From the NCBI GenBank assembly GCA_026197095.1, contig JAPHTF010000134.1, positions 1 through 38,149 of the forward strand: a DNA stretch of 38,149 nt, read 5' to 3'. Positions 1 through 8,362 of this stretch are shown here, piece by piece; within the stretch, counting starts at the first letter, position 1; every line of letters starts with the position of its first letter. The DNA is from Gammaproteobacteria bacterium. Lineage in GTDB: Bacteria > Pseudomonadota > Gammaproteobacteria > UBA6429 > Thiohalophilaceae. The notes beneath the pieces are model-generated. The model searched no databases. It was not told the origin of the DNA and saw nothing but the letters and a program-made list of their open reading frames with translations. The translations under genes were made by a program, and so were the position numbers.

Positions 1-272
1 GCTTCAATGGGTTGGCCCGCGGCAATCCGCCCGACTAACGGGAGGGTTGTGGAGTTACTCAGTGCATCATCAGCAAGACGAATGCCGCGCCAGCCACGCT
101 CGGGTTGTGCCAACATACCCTTATTTCGTAGATTTTGAACATACCGGTGGATTGTCCCTTTTGAATTAATATCCATAGCCTTTCCAATTTCAACCAAAGT
201 GGGGCTATGCCCATGTTTAATAATGAAAGCATGAATGAAATTCAAAATACGTTTTTCAAGTAAGGTTGGCAT
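1..272 (-). CDS. lexA: LexA SOS repressor (5' part, runs off the left edge)
   Basis: The reverse strand encodes the first 90 residues of a LexA-type repressor from an ATG at 272; the rest lies outside the window. Residues 1-66 form the winged-helix DNA-binding domain. The start of the self-cleaving S24 domain follows, with LPLVGRIAAG at 77-86, where cleavage is expected between Ala85 and Gly86. LexA represses DNA-damage genes and cleaves itself when RecA filaments form. The putative recognition helix (INSKGTIHRYVQNL, 35-48) is unlike the E. coli type (RSPNAAEEHL) and resembles the SKSGIHR pattern of alphaproteobacterial LexA. The gene has its own promoter, with two GTTC-type boxes suggesting autorepression. 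The family call is sure; the catalytic Ser and Lys cannot be checked because the gene is cut. Confidence 0.93.
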   Translation of the reverse strand, partial: MPTLLEKRILNFIHAFIIKHGHSPTLVEIGKAMDINSKGTIHRYVQNLRNKGMLAQPERGWRGIRLADDALSNSTTLPLVGRIAAGQPIE

Positions 273-275
273 TTT

Positions 276-290
276 GTTCTCTAATTGTTC
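276..290 (-). promoter_or_regulatory. probable LexA operator 1 (GTTC-N7-GTTC)
   Basis: The plus strand reads GTTC-TCTAATT-GTTC, an exact match to the GTTC-N7-GTTC direct-repeat SOS box known from Alphaproteobacteria. It lies just downstream of the predicted transcript start and 3 bases upstream of the lexA ATG. A bound repressor here would block transcription of lexA. The match is exact; the binding is inferred. Confidence 0.6.
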
Positions 291-301
291 TCAACGAGTT
301 T

Positions 302-330
302 AGTGTAGAGGACAAAAAGAGAACTTTCAA
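302..330 (-). promoter_or_regulatory. sigma70-type promoter of lexA
   Basis: Reading the minus strand, a -35 TTGAAA (330-325) and a -10 TACACT (307-302) are separated by exactly 17 bases. This puts the transcript start near 295, about 23 bases upstream of the lexA ATG. Seen directly by pattern; not tested experimentally. Confidence 0.7.
310..324 (-). promoter_or_regulatory. possible LexA operator 2 in the promoter spacer
   Basis: On the minus strand GTTC-TCTTTTT-GTCC matches GTTC-N7-GTTC with one mismatch. It fills most of the 17-base spacer between the -35 and -10 of the lexA promoter, and its orientation is opposite to operator 1. The position is typical of a repressor site that blocks RNA polymerase. 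Confidence 0.4.
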
Positions 331-388
331 GCTGTTATTTAAAACTTATCACTCTTTATGTCAGTAAATCCTTACAAAGATTTCATCG

Positions 389-419
389 ATATCTGATAGA
401 TATTATTTGCTGCCGGCAG
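389..419. promoter_or_regulatory. two perfect palindromes in the lexA/DUF6316 divergent gap
   Basis: ATATCT-GAT-AGATAT (389-403) and CTGCCGGCAG (410-419) are perfect inverted repeats 38-68 bases upstream of the ATG at 457. They could be operator sites for the plus-strand gene. No family-specific site is recognised and no clear promoter could be fixed around them. Confidence 0.25.
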
Positions 420-456
420 GTAATATGAAATGAAATAAAAAAGGATAAAGTGAAAT

Positions 457-690
457 ATGGAAAACAGAGAACATAAACGTGCTAGTGACGATCAACAAGC
501 TCACTTTCGTTCTGGACGGTTTTATTCTGTCGCAAATGAATGGTATTTTTGTGTGAGAGAAAAAGAGGATCAGGGTCCCTTTTCAAGTAAAGCATTGGCA
601 GAAGAATCCTTAATAACATACCTTATGGATTATGAATCTTTCAATACAAAAAATATAAAATTTGATCTTAATAAAATTAAGATTAATTAA
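457..690 (+). CDS. small DUF6316-like protein
   Basis: A 77-residue cytoplasmic protein with no signal peptide or membrane segment. The core HFRSGRFYSVANEWYFCVRE (residues 16-35), followed by GPFSSKALAEESL (40-52), resembles the short DUF6316 family found in Pseudomonas and other gammaproteobacteria: R-S-x-R-F, then W-Y-F-x-x-R-E, then G-P-F. No biochemical function is known for that family. It starts at an ATG with AAGGA 11 bases upstream. It is divergent from lexA and ends 16 bases before the convergent stop of the next gene, with no clear terminator between them. The family call is from memory of the motif and could be wrong; that it is a gene is more secure. Confidence 0.65.
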   Translation: MENREHKRASDDQQAHFRSGRFYSVANEWYFCVREKEDQGPFSSKALAEESLITYLMDYESFNTKNIKFDLNKIKIN

Positions 691-706
691 ATCCGATAAG
701 AATACT

Positions 707-2536
707 TCAGAAATTATTCCATATGTTATCAGTCAACTCGGTTTGAGTGTTTGATTCAGCTTTATTATATGATCCATTTGCAAGTTCAGGTTGATTAATA
801 TTTTGGCTTGTTGAGTGTTCTTTCGTGTGTGGCTCATGTATTTCATAAACATCAAATGCAGGTGTGGTTAATAACCTGTTTTTTAAATGAATATGTGAGT
901 GTTGCTCATGATGCTCCAGCTGGAGTTTTTTACCTTTAAGGTTGGTAGGTAATGTGGGTACAAAAAGCATTAAGTTTTTGCGGTCGAGGCCAAGTAAGCA
1001 AGGTAAAGGTTTGCTTAAAGTTTGATTTGCATGATAGCGAATATGAACAGGAAGAACGTGGTGAGTTAAAATTCGCAAGCCAAATTGAACATCTCCTATG
1101 CTGGAAAAATGTAACCATTTAACTTGTGCAAGCGCCCAGGGAGCCAGTGCATGTTCACGAACAGCAACAAGTTCGTTATGTTTTAAGCTATTTATTGTCT
1201 GTGCATTAACACTAAGCCGATAACCATCTTTGCTGTAGTCTAAAAGAATACTTTTTGAAAAATTAAAAATTTTATGTATTCCACTGTCCGTCCAGTGTGC
1301 TTCAGGTATGGTTGTGTTGACATTGTTTTGATAAACCTTGTCCCAGATATCTTCCGCTTGATCAGACTTACCTAAAAAATGACTTAGACCTAATTTGTCA
1401 TTATTAGGGATGTTGCTTATAGGTTCGATGGTTAATGTTGATTCAAAGTCGATAATATCATCAGGTAAATTACTAGAAACTTCATCATAGGCAGGCTGAT
1501 CTTGCTGGTTAAGAACATAGTGAATAGCGGTTATACCCGTAATGATATCGACAAAACCTGTTCCAGTTTTTCTGACTTCTTTTCGCAAATGGTTACGTGA
1601 CCATACTGATAACAATGATTGAATGGTTGCTTTAGATAAAATATTGTTTCCAATTTTTATTGCGCCATCATCATCGATTTTATTTACGTAACCTATTAAT
1701 AATTGCTGTAACTTAAAGGTTGAAAAATAATGGTGATTCAGTGTGTGTTGAGTATTATCGCTTCGAGTACCAATTAAGTATGGTGGAACATCACTTAATA
1801 AATTAAGCGTAAAGCAGGTTTTTTTATCGGCTGGTTCTTTTGACAATATTTCAGAATGTTTAATCCATAAAGGCATCAAGTTATGCACTTCCTGCATATT
1901 TTTTTGGCCCAGAGCATTGGCTGATAAAAGTGATAACAAGATGAGTCGCTTGAATTCATATTCGATTGACGTTTTTTCCTGATTGTTTGAGTAATTAGGA
2001 TAACTTTTATGGAGTAATTTTAATTTATCAGCCTGTTGATAACACCAGAAAATATCCCGCCATGCCCCTTTTGAATACGGTTGATAGCTTAAGTGTTGGG
2101 TACAAAAAAGTTGCGAGGTATAAATTAAAGTTCGATGCAATGCGAGAGTAAACGGTTTTTTCCAGCCAAAAGGCTTTTTTGCAATAAGAGATTTTATAAT
2201 TGACTGATAGCCAATTAAAATTTCAGTTAACAAAGAATGTGCAACATGAACAACATTACGCGTTTTTGTATTTAAGGGTAATGCTACATCTGTAAAATAT
2301 TGCGATAGCCTTGGGTAAAGTAAAGCGACAGTTGGGCTGATCGTTTCTAGAAATTCAATATGGTGATCTAAAGAGTTATTTTGTTTGTTGACTTGATTTA
2401 AAGCATGATAAAGCTGTTTGCTTGATTCGCCTGTGCTGCCAAGTGGAAGGTCGTTTACCCATTTTTTAACAGCTGCAGGCTGAATATTAAAACCCGCCTG
2501 AGTATTTTTTTGCTGTTGTGTTTCCTGCGCAGTCAC
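707..2536 (-). CDS. 609-residue protein of unknown function, possible PilZ-like C-terminus
   Basis: A large soluble protein starting at GTG (2536-2534), a start supported by AAGGA 5 bases upstream. The first 340 or so residues look helical. The N-terminus (KKWVNDLPLGSTGESSKQLY, 24-43) resembles the W-x-x-x-L-P-L-G/A opening of large uncharacterised proteobacterial proteins. Around residues 430-570 the pattern changes: LLDYSKDGYRLS, then LVAVREHALAPWALAQVKWL, then QFGLRIL. This looks like the beta-barrel PilZ fold that binds cyclic di-GMP, but I do not see a clear RxxxR switch. The tail after about 570 is polar and low in complexity. No neighbour suggests its job. The PilZ resemblance is tentative. 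Confidence 0.7.
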   Translation of the reverse strand: MTAQETQQQKNTQAGFNIQPAAVKKWVNDLPLGSTGESSKQLYHALNQVNKQNNSLDHHIEFLETISPTVALLYPRLSQYFTDVALPLNTKTRNVVHVAHSLLTEILIGYQSIIKSLIAKKPFGWKKPFTLALHRTLIYTSQLFCTQHLSYQPYSKGAWRDIFWCYQQADKLKLLHKSYPNYSNNQEKTSIEYEFKRLILLSLLSANALGQKNMQEVHNLMPLWIKHSEILSKEPADKKTCFTLNLLSDVPPYLIGTRSDNTQHTLNHHYFSTFKLQQLLIGYVNKIDDDGAIKIGNNILSKATIQSLLSVWSRNHLRKEVRKTGTGFVDIITGITAIHYVLNQQDQPAYDEVSSNLPDDIIDFESTLTIEPISNIPNNDKLGLSHFLGKSDQAEDIWDKVYQNNVNTTIPEAHWTDSGIHKIFNFSKSILLDYSKDGYRLSVNAQTINSLKHNELVAVREHALAPWALAQVKWLHFSSIGDVQFGLRILTHHVLPVHIRYHANQTLSKPLPCLLGLDRKNLMLFVPTLPTNLKGKKLQLEHHEQHSHIHLKNRLLTTPAFDVYEIHEPHTKEHSTSQNINQPELANGSYNKAESNTQTELTDNIWNNF

Positions 2537-2752
2537 TGTAATCCTTATAACCAGGTAATTTAAATAAAATAGTTAGCGTATTTTGTTCGGTTAGTTAAGG
2601 AGCAATTAGTGTGCATGCATTAATATCGAAATACTTGCTTATATTTTCGTTAATTTTAGTATTGCCATTTATATAACCACAAGCTATGTCAGTGATATTT
2701 AACACAAATTTGCAAAGTACATATATTTTAAGCAGAAAAAGTAAAATGTTGT

Positions 2753-2781
2753 TTGGCTAAACTTTAAGCAGTACGTACAAT
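2753..2781 (+). promoter_or_regulatory. probable mnmG promoter
   Basis: A -35 TTGGCT (2753-2758) and a -10 TACAAT (2776-2781) have a 17-base spacer. The transcript start would be near 2788, about 35 bases before the mnmG ATG. It lies in a 286-base gap (2537-2822) otherwise without recognised features. Confidence 0.55.
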
Positions 2782-2822
2782 AGCGGCCTTTATTTTCAAC
2801 CCATTCACAGGTATTTAAGCTC

Positions 2823-4739
2823 ATGTTCTATCAGCAGCAATTTGATGTAATTATTGTCGGCGGTGGTCATGCTGGTACGGAAGCGGCACTTGCCGCCGCC
2901 CGAATGGGATGTTCAACATTATTATTGAGCCATAATATCGAAACATTAGGGCAAATGAGCTGTAACCCGGCAATTGGTGGTATTGGTAAAGGCCACTTAG
3001 TTAAAGAAATAGATGCCCTGGGTGGCTTGATGGCAAAGGCCATTGATAAAGCCGGGATTCAATTTCGAATACTCAATGCCAGCAAGGGCCCGGCCGTTCG
3101 TGCTACACGTGCTCAAGCAGATCGTGTTTTATACAAACAAGCGGTGCGTGAAGCTCTGGAAAATACTGAAAATTTAACCCTTTTTCAACAAGCTGTTGAT
3201 GATTTGATTGTTGAGAATAATCAGGTTACCGGCGTGGTGACACAAATGGGCTTAAAATTTAAAGCAAAATCAGTAGTGTTAACTGTTGGTACATTTTTAG
3301 GTGGTCTTATTCATATCGGTGAAGCGAATTTTGAAGGCGGACGCGCCGGTGATCCCCCATCAAATGCCCTCTCGCGTCGATTACGCGAATTACCGTTTAA
3401 TGTTGAAAGACTTAAAACGGGAACACCACCTAGAATTGATGGAAAAACCATTGATTTTAGCCAGATGGAACAACAACCTGGTGATACTCCAACACCTGTT
3501 TTTTCATTTTTAGGTAAACAAGAAGATCATCCCGAGCAGATCAGTTGTTTCATTACGTATACCAACGAAAAAACCCATGACATTATTCGTGGTGGACTTG
3601 ATCGATCACCCATGTACAGCGGTGTAATTGAAGGGGTGGGGCCACGCTATTGTCCTTCAATTGAAGATAAAGTGGTGCGATTTGCTGATAAAATTTCCCA
3701 TCAGCTATTTGTTGAGCCGGAAGGTTTAAATACTCATGAAGTCTATCCAAACGGAATTTCGACCAGTTTACCTTTTGATGTGCAATTAGATTTGGTTCAC
3801 TCCATTAAGGGGTTTGAAAATGCTTTCATAATGCGGCCGGGTTATGCGATTGAATACGATTACTTTGATCCGCAAGATTTATTACCATCATTAGAAACCA
3901 GGCACATGAAAAACCTCTTCTTCGCAGGTCAAATCAATGGAACAACAGGTTATGAAGAAGCCGCCGCACAAGGTTTAATTGCGGGCATGAATGCGGCATT
4001 AAAAGTTCAGGGTAAAGAGTCCTGGACCCCACGGCGTGACGAAGCTTATATCGGTGTGCTGATTGATGATTTGATTACACGTGGAACACAAGAACCCTAC
4101 CGCATGTTTACCTCGCGCGCAGAATATCGCCTGATGTTACGTGAAGACAATGCCGATTTACGCTTAACAGAAAAAGGGCGTGAACTGGGTTTGGTTGATG
4201 ATGCGCGTTGGCAGCATTTCGAAGCAAAACGAAATGCAATCGCAACAGAACAACAGCGTTTACACAATGTTTTTGTGCGACCTGAAAAAATATCAAAAGA
4301 AGAGCAAGAACGTGTCTTTGAAAAACCACTTATTCGTGAAGCACGTTTAGAGGAGCTATTACGCAGACCCGATGTCAGCTATAACGATCTCATGAGTTTA
4401 CCCACAGTAGATAATCCTGACATTGATCCCGTTGTTGCCGAGCAAGTTGATATTCAGGCGAAATATGCAGGTTACATTGAGCGTCAGCGCGATGAAATTG
4501 AACGGCAGCAACGCCATAATGAAAAAGAAATTCCGGAATCGTTCGATTATTCTATTATTTCGGGTTTGTCTGCTGAAGTTCAGGAAAAATTGAAAAAAGT
4601 CAGACCGACCACGATTGGACACGCTTCACGTATTCAAGGCATTACCCCCGCCGCAATTTCATTATTATTGGTGTTTTTAAAGAAACAAAAAAGAAATGGT
4701 AGTGTGCAAAATGCAAATAATGATCTCAAAGAGGCCTAA
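2823..4739 (+). CDS. mnmG: MnmG (GidA), tRNA wobble-uridine modification flavoprotein
   Basis: A 638-residue enzyme (E. coli 629). With MnmE it installs the (carboxymethyl)aminomethyl group at C5 of wobble U34 in certain tRNAs, using FAD, methylene-THF and NADH. The FAD Rossmann motif GGGHAG is at 13-18. The family signature [11 protein letters not shown] carries Cys277, the same number as in E. coli. The helical C-terminal part (about 550-625) binds MnmE and tRNA. The start follows only a weak CAGG ribosome site. mnmE is not adjacent, as is common. It leads the plus-strand run mnmG, DUF302, rsmG, parA, parB. Confidence 0.98.
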   Translation: MFYQQQFDVIIVGGGHAGTEAALAAARMGCSTLLLSHNIETLGQMSCNPAIGGIGKGHLVKEIDALGGLMAKAIDKAGIQFRILNASKGPAVRATRAQADRVLYKQAVREALENTENLTLFQQAVDDLIVENNQVTGVVTQMGLKFKAKSVVLTVGTFLGGLIHIGEANFEGGRAGDPPSNALSRRLRELPFNVERLKTGTPPRIDGKTIDFSQMEQQPGDTPTPVFSFLGKQEDHPEQISCFITYTNEKTHDIIRGGLDRSPMYSGVIEGVGPRYCPSIEDKVVRFADKISHQLFVEPEGLNTHEVYPNGISTSLPFDVQLDLVHSIKGFENAFIMRPGYAIEYDYFDPQDLLPSLETRHMKNLFFAGQINGTTGYEEAAAQGLIAGMNAALKVQGKESWTPRRDEAYIGVLIDDLITRGTQEPYRMFTSRAEYRLMLREDNADLRLTEKGRELGLVDDARWQHFEAKRNAIATEQQRLHNVFVRPEKISKEEQERVFEKPLIREARLEELLRRPDVSYNDLMSLPTVDNPDIDPVVAEQVDIQAKYAGYIERQRDEIERQQRHNEKEIPESFDYSIISGLSAEVQEKLKKVRPTTIGHASRIQGITPAAISLLLVFLKKQKRNGSVQNANNDLKEA

Positions 4740-4749
4740 TATCTGAAAA

Positions 4750-4779
4750 TTGACATTTAAAGGAAAATTTAGGAATAAA
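4750..4779 (+). promoter_or_regulatory. possible promoter of the DUF302 gene
   Basis: A perfect -35 TTGACA (4750-4755) is followed, after 18 bases, by AATAAA (4774-4779; 4 of 6 matches to TATAAT). It lies just after the mnmG stop and would let the DUF302 and rsmG genes be transcribed without mnmG. Confidence 0.4.
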
Positions 4780-4832
4780 CTCATTATCGAGTAGTCACCG
4801 ATACGGATATAAAAAACACTAAGGAGAAGATT

Positions 4833-5291
4833 ATGAAACGGTTATGTTTATTTTTGAGTTTATTTGCATTAATACCTGTTATGTCGAGCGCCACAGAAGA
4901 CGGCTTAATTAATAAAAAGAGTGATTTTAGCGTTAAAGTCACATTAGATCGTTTAGAAAACGTATTGCGTAAAAAAGGCATCACCATTGTCACTCGCTGG
5001 AGTCATCATGCCGGCGCTAAAAAAGCAGGGATTCCATTACGCCCTACTGAATTATTGATTTTTGGTAATCCTAAAATGGGTAGTCATTTTTTTACCAGTA
5101 ATCAAACGGCAGGGATTGATCTGCCGATGAAAGCTTTAGCCTGGAAAGACGATAAAGGGCAAGTTTGGTTAACGTATAATGATCCGGTATATATTGCGAA
5201 TCGTCATGGCATTAATGATCGCCCTGCTATAGTTAAAAATATGACAGGGGCACTTAACAACTTAACAAATGCTGCAGTCAGAAAAAAATAG
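4833..5291 (+). CDS. secreted DUF302 domain protein
   Basis: A 152-residue protein with a Sec-type signal peptide (KR, then LCLFLSLFALIPVMSSA, cleavage near residue 21), so periplasmic. The mature part fits the DUF302 family: a short alpha/beta domain with GITIVTRWSHHAGAKKAG, then ELLIFGNPKMGSHFF, LPMKALAWKD and WLTYNDP. Known family structures are dimeric; the function is unknown, although some relatives accompany redox or metal proteins. The ATG follows a strong AAGGAGA. It sits between mnmG and rsmG, which usually adjoin, so it is likely a lineage-specific insertion. Family call confident; no function claimed. Confidence 0.85.
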   Translation: MKRLCLFLSLFALIPVMSSATEDGLINKKSDFSVKVTLDRLENVLRKKGITIVTRWSHHAGAKKAGIPLRPTELLIFGNPKMGSHFFTSNQTAGIDLPMKALAWKDDKGQVWLTYNDPVYIANRHGINDRPAIVKNMTGALNNLTNAAVRKK

Positions 5292-5307
5292 AAGGCATAA
5301 ATAATTT

Positions 5308-5949
5308 GTGAATCAGTCTGATTTAAAAGAAATTTTATCAAAAGGGTTGCGTCAACTTAATTTGGCGCAGCCGATTGATGATAAACAACAATCCTCATTG
5401 ATTCAGTATGTGGATTTATTAAACAAGTGGAATAAAACGTACAACCTCACCGCAGTACGAAAACCCGATCAAATGGTTACGCGTCATATTATTGATAGTT
5501 TATCGATTTGTCCCTATCTTCGTGGAAAACATATCTTAGATGTTGGAACTGGTGCGGGTTTGCCAGGTATCCCCCTTGCAATAGCTTTTCCTGAACGAAA
5601 TTTTACCCTGCTTGATAGTAATAATAAAAAGACAAGATTTGTCACTCAAGCTGTTTCAGAGCTCGAGTTATCTAATGTAGATGTGGTACAGTCGAGAGTA
5701 GAAAATTTCCAGACTTCAGCGCTTTTTGACACCATTACGACTCGAGCATATTCCGCAATGGGAGATATGGTGAAACAAACATCGCATTTATTAGCGGCAG
5801 ATGGAACATTTCTGGCAATGAAAGGAACGAATCCTGTTGCTGAAATGGATGGATTACCTTCAAATTATAAAATTGAAGAAAATCATATAATAAAAGTGCC
5901 TGGACTTGATGAAGAAAGGCACTTATTGGAAATCCGGGTCATTAATTAA
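5308..5949 (+). CDS. rsmG: RsmG (GidB), 16S rRNA m7G527 methyltransferase
   Basis: A 213-residue class I SAM-dependent methyltransferase (E. coli 207) that methylates N7 of G527 in 16S rRNA; loss of the enzyme gives low-level streptomycin resistance. The SAM-binding loop is DVGTGAGLPG at 78-87, preceded by the family motif HIIDSL. The start is GTG with GAAGG 12 bases upstream, and alignment with E. coli supports this N-terminus (short helix, then LLNKWNKTYNLTAVR). It lies 16 bases after the DUF302 gene and 44 bases before parA. Confidence 0.96.
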   Translation: MNQSDLKEILSKGLRQLNLAQPIDDKQQSSLIQYVDLLNKWNKTYNLTAVRKPDQMVTRHIIDSLSICPYLRGKHILDVGTGAGLPGIPLAIAFPERNFTLLDSNNKKTRFVTQAVSELELSNVDVVQSRVENFQTSALFDTITTRAYSAMGDMVKQTSHLLAADGTFLAMKGTNPVAEMDGLPSNYKIEENHIIKVPGLDEERHLLEIRVIN

Positions 5950-5993
5950 TAATTGTATACCACCATACTAATTACTAAAGGGGAGTGGTCTAA

Positions 5994-6785
5994 ATGAGCA
6001 AGATAATTGCCATTGCTAATCAAAAAGGCGGCGTAGGTAAGACAACGACCTGTATTAATCTTGCGGCTTCTTTAGCTGCAACTCACCGCAATGTTTTGCT
6101 GATTGATTTGGATCCACAAGGTAATGCCACTATGGGAAGTGGTATTAACAAAAATGAAATTGAATCAACAACATGTGATTTGTTGTTAGGTGATGTGAGT
6201 TTGGCAGATTTGGTCATGAAAAATAATGAAGTGGCCTATGATATTTTGCCTGGCAATGGTGATTTAACGGCAGCTGAAGTCGCATTAATGAATATGCCAA
6301 ATCGTGAACGTAAGTTACGTGATGCACTGGCTGATGCGCATGATAAATATGACTATATATTAATAGACTGCCCACCTTCTTTGAATATGCTGACATTAAA
6401 TGCTTTAGTCGCAGCCAATTCAGTCATGATTCCTATGCAATGTGAATATTATGCCCTGGAAGGTTTATCAGCTTTAATAGAAACTGTTGAAAGTATCCGT
6501 AGTTCTGTAAATCCTGATCTTCAAATAGAAGGTTTACTGCGTACCATGTTTGACCCCCGTAATAATTTGGCTAATGATGTTTCTGGTCAATTATTGCTGC
6601 ATTTTCCTAAAAAAGTGTACCGTACCATTATTCCACGTAATGTTCGTTTAGCTGAAGCGCCAAGTCATGGCATTCCTGTGCTTAATTATGATAAATCATC
6701 ACGTGGCGCCCTCGCCTATTTAGCCCTGGCTGGTGAGATACTACGAAATGAAGAAAATGCAGCATTAATAGGTGCGAGCGCTTAA
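5994..6785 (+). CDS. parA: ParA (Soj) chromosome partition ATPase
   Basis: A 263-residue deviant Walker-type ATPase. The P-loop KGGVGKTTT (11-19) carries the signature lysine Lys11 and the catalytic Lys16. The switch region DIDLDPQGNAT-like segment (IDLDPQGNAT) and the Walker B YILIDCPPSL follow. It binds non-specific DNA as an ATP dimer and is stimulated by ParB bound at parS, so that origins segregate. A strong AGGGGAG ribosome site precedes the ATG. Adjacent parB, mnmG and rsmG mark this as the chromosomal, origin-proximal locus rather than a plasmid one. Confidence 0.97.
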   Translation: MSKIIAIANQKGGVGKTTTCINLAASLAATHRNVLLIDLDPQGNATMGSGINKNEIESTTCDLLLGDVSLADLVMKNNEVAYDILPGNGDLTAAEVALMNMPNRERKLRDALADAHDKYDYILIDCPPSLNMLTLNALVAANSVMIPMQCEYYALEGLSALIETVESIRSSVNPDLQIEGLLRTMFDPRNNLANDVSGQLLLHFPKKVYRTIIPRNVRLAEAPSHGIPVLNYDKSSRGALAYLALAGEILRNEENAALIGASA

Positions 6786-6825
6786 TTAGCGTTGCCCAGT
6801 ACGAACAGGTTAAGGCAAAGTTTCA

Positions 6826-7725
6826 ATGGTTAAAAAACGTGGATTAGGTAAAGGGCTGGAAGCATTATTAGGCTCAGGCGTGACGAACTTAAAAGATGAT
6901 GTTGTTCCTGCAGCAACAGTTAAATCTACTGCTTCAGACACAGATTCAGAATTTCAACATTTAGCAATTGATGTTATTCAGCGTGGCCGTTATCAGCCAC
7001 GAACAAACTTTAATCTTGATGCACTTCAAGAATTAGCAGATTCCATTAAAGCGCAAGGCGTGGTGCAACCGATTGTGGTGCGTCCACTATCCGCGACGCC
7101 GGGTCAATATGAATTAGTGGCGGGTGAAAGACGTTGGCGTGCAGCACAACTTGCTGAGTTGCATGTAATTCCTGCTATCGTGCGTGATATTTCTGATCAA
7201 GAAACCATGGCGATTGCATTAATTGAAAATATTCAACGTCAGGAACTTAATCCGCTTGAAGAAGCAAAAGCATTAGTACGTTTAGTCGAAGAATTTGGTT
7301 TAACACATCAGGAAGCTGCCGACGCAGTTGGCCGTTCACGCGTATCGGTTTCAAATCTTTTACGTTTGTTAACACTAGAAACTGATGTGCAGCATATGCT
7401 GGAAGATGGCCAAATTGAAATGGGTCATGCGCGCGCGATTTTGGGTTTAGAATCAAAAAAACAATTACAAGCGGCAAGAGAAGTAGCGAACAAAGGTTTA
7501 TCTGTACGTGAAACTGAACAACTCGTACGTCGTTTAAATAAACCTGAAAGTGACAAACCTGAAAAAACGGGTACAGATCCTGACACACGGCGCTTACAAG
7601 AAGACTTGTCTGAAAAGCTCGGTGCTAAAGTTGTGTTCCAACATGGCGCAAATGGTAAAGGTAAAATGCTGATTCATTATAATAGTATTGATGAACTCGA
7701 TGGCATTTTAGATCACATTAAATAA
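6826..7725 (+). CDS. parB: ParB (Spo0J) parS-binding CTPase
   Basis: A 299-residue chromosomal ParB. Residues 1-10 are basic (KKRGLGKGLEALLG), the ParA-stimulating end. The CTP-binding ParB/Srx domain includes GERRWRAAQ (box I/II type) and ENIQRQELNPLEEA. The helix-turn-helix LTHQEAADAVGRSRVSVSNL binds parS. The C-terminal part is the dimerisation domain. It is 40 bases after parA and surely co-transcribed. I found no convincing parS (consensus TGTTTCACGTGAAACA) inside the window, so sites are probably to the left or elsewhere. There is no clear terminator after the stop. Confidence 0.97.
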   Translation: MVKKRGLGKGLEALLGSGVTNLKDDVVPAATVKSTASDTDSEFQHLAIDVIQRGRYQPRTNFNLDALQELADSIKAQGVVQPIVVRPLSATPGQYELVAGERRWRAAQLAELHVIPAIVRDISDQETMAIALIENIQRQELNPLEEAKALVRLVEEFGLTHQEAADAVGRSRVSVSNLLRLLTLETDVQHMLEDGQIEMGHARAILGLESKKQLQAAREVANKGLSVRETEQLVRRLNKPESDKPEKTGTDPDTRRLQEDLSEKLGAKVVFQHGANGKGKMLIHYNSIDELDGILDHIK

Positions 7726-7920
7726 GCGTGATTTTTTCCTTATATCTATCTAACTATTATTTCTTTATTGCTTCATTAAAATAGATATTAACAATTTACT
7801 CTTGTTTTCATATCCTTTTTATTATGCGATGTACTCCACATAATTTGCTTGATCGATACTATATATTTCATCTCACTTCATAATATAAAAATTAAAATTA
7901 AGGACTAAAGAGGAAACAGG

Positions 7921-8289
7921 ATGAAAAATATAATAAAAGCATTTTTAGCAATTTCAATTTTAAGTATGGGTCAATCAGCATTGGCCGAAACAAAAATTGA
8001 AGCAATGGTGGGAACCTGGAAATGGGCAGACTTTACTATTCGTGTTGGAAAATGTGATAAAACAAAAGTATGTGCAAAAGTTGTTTCAGGCCCCAAAAAT
8101 GTTGGCTTGCAAATGATTCAATCAAAACTCACTCCAGCTGATGGAAGTTTTGTTGGGAAGATTGCGCATCCACAAACAGGCAATACTTATAATTCTAAAA
8201 TATCAATGTTAAGTACGGATGTTTGGCATATTGATGGTTGTACAGATGCAAATGTTTGCGCAAGCGGGGATTTTAAGCGCGTTCAATAA
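7921..8289 (+). CDS. secreted DUF2147-like small protein
   Basis: A 122-residue protein with a signal peptide (KNIIKAFLAISILSMGQSALA, cleavage near 22), probably periplasmic. The mature part resembles a short DUF2147-type beta-barrel: MVGTWKW near the start, a Cys pair (KCDKTKVC), then GKIAHPQTGNTYNSKISM and a final Cys pair (GCTDANVC). The four cysteines could make two disulfides. The function is unknown for the family. A good AGAGGAAACAGG lies just before the ATG. It follows parB by 195 bases and ends in a strong terminator, so it is a separate unit. The family assignment is moderate. Confidence 0.7.
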   Translation: MKNIIKAFLAISILSMGQSALAETKIEAMVGTWKWADFTIRVGKCDKTKVCAKVVSGPKNVGLQMIQSKLTPADGSFVGKIAHPQTGNTYNSKISMLSTDVWHIDGCTDANVCASGDFKRVQ

Positions 8290-8305
8290 GTATTATTTGT
8301 TAAAT

Positions 8306-8336
8306 AAAAAACCGGGTTTATCTACCCGGCTTTTTT
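8306..8336. terminator. intrinsic terminator between convergent genes
   Basis: The stem CCGGGT (8312-8317) / ACCCGG (8324-8329) has a 6-base loop and is followed by C and T6. A-tracts on the left side make it usable from the minus strand too, where the 121-residue membrane gene ends at 8363. Confidence 0.85.
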
Positions 8337-8362
8337 ATACCTGGAATTATTTTATTCAAAAT

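Noticed and set aside
7505-7514. TACGTGAAAC within parB resembling half of parS
   Set aside because: The other half has almost no match, and the sequence is explained by the conserved SVRETEQ coding segment.
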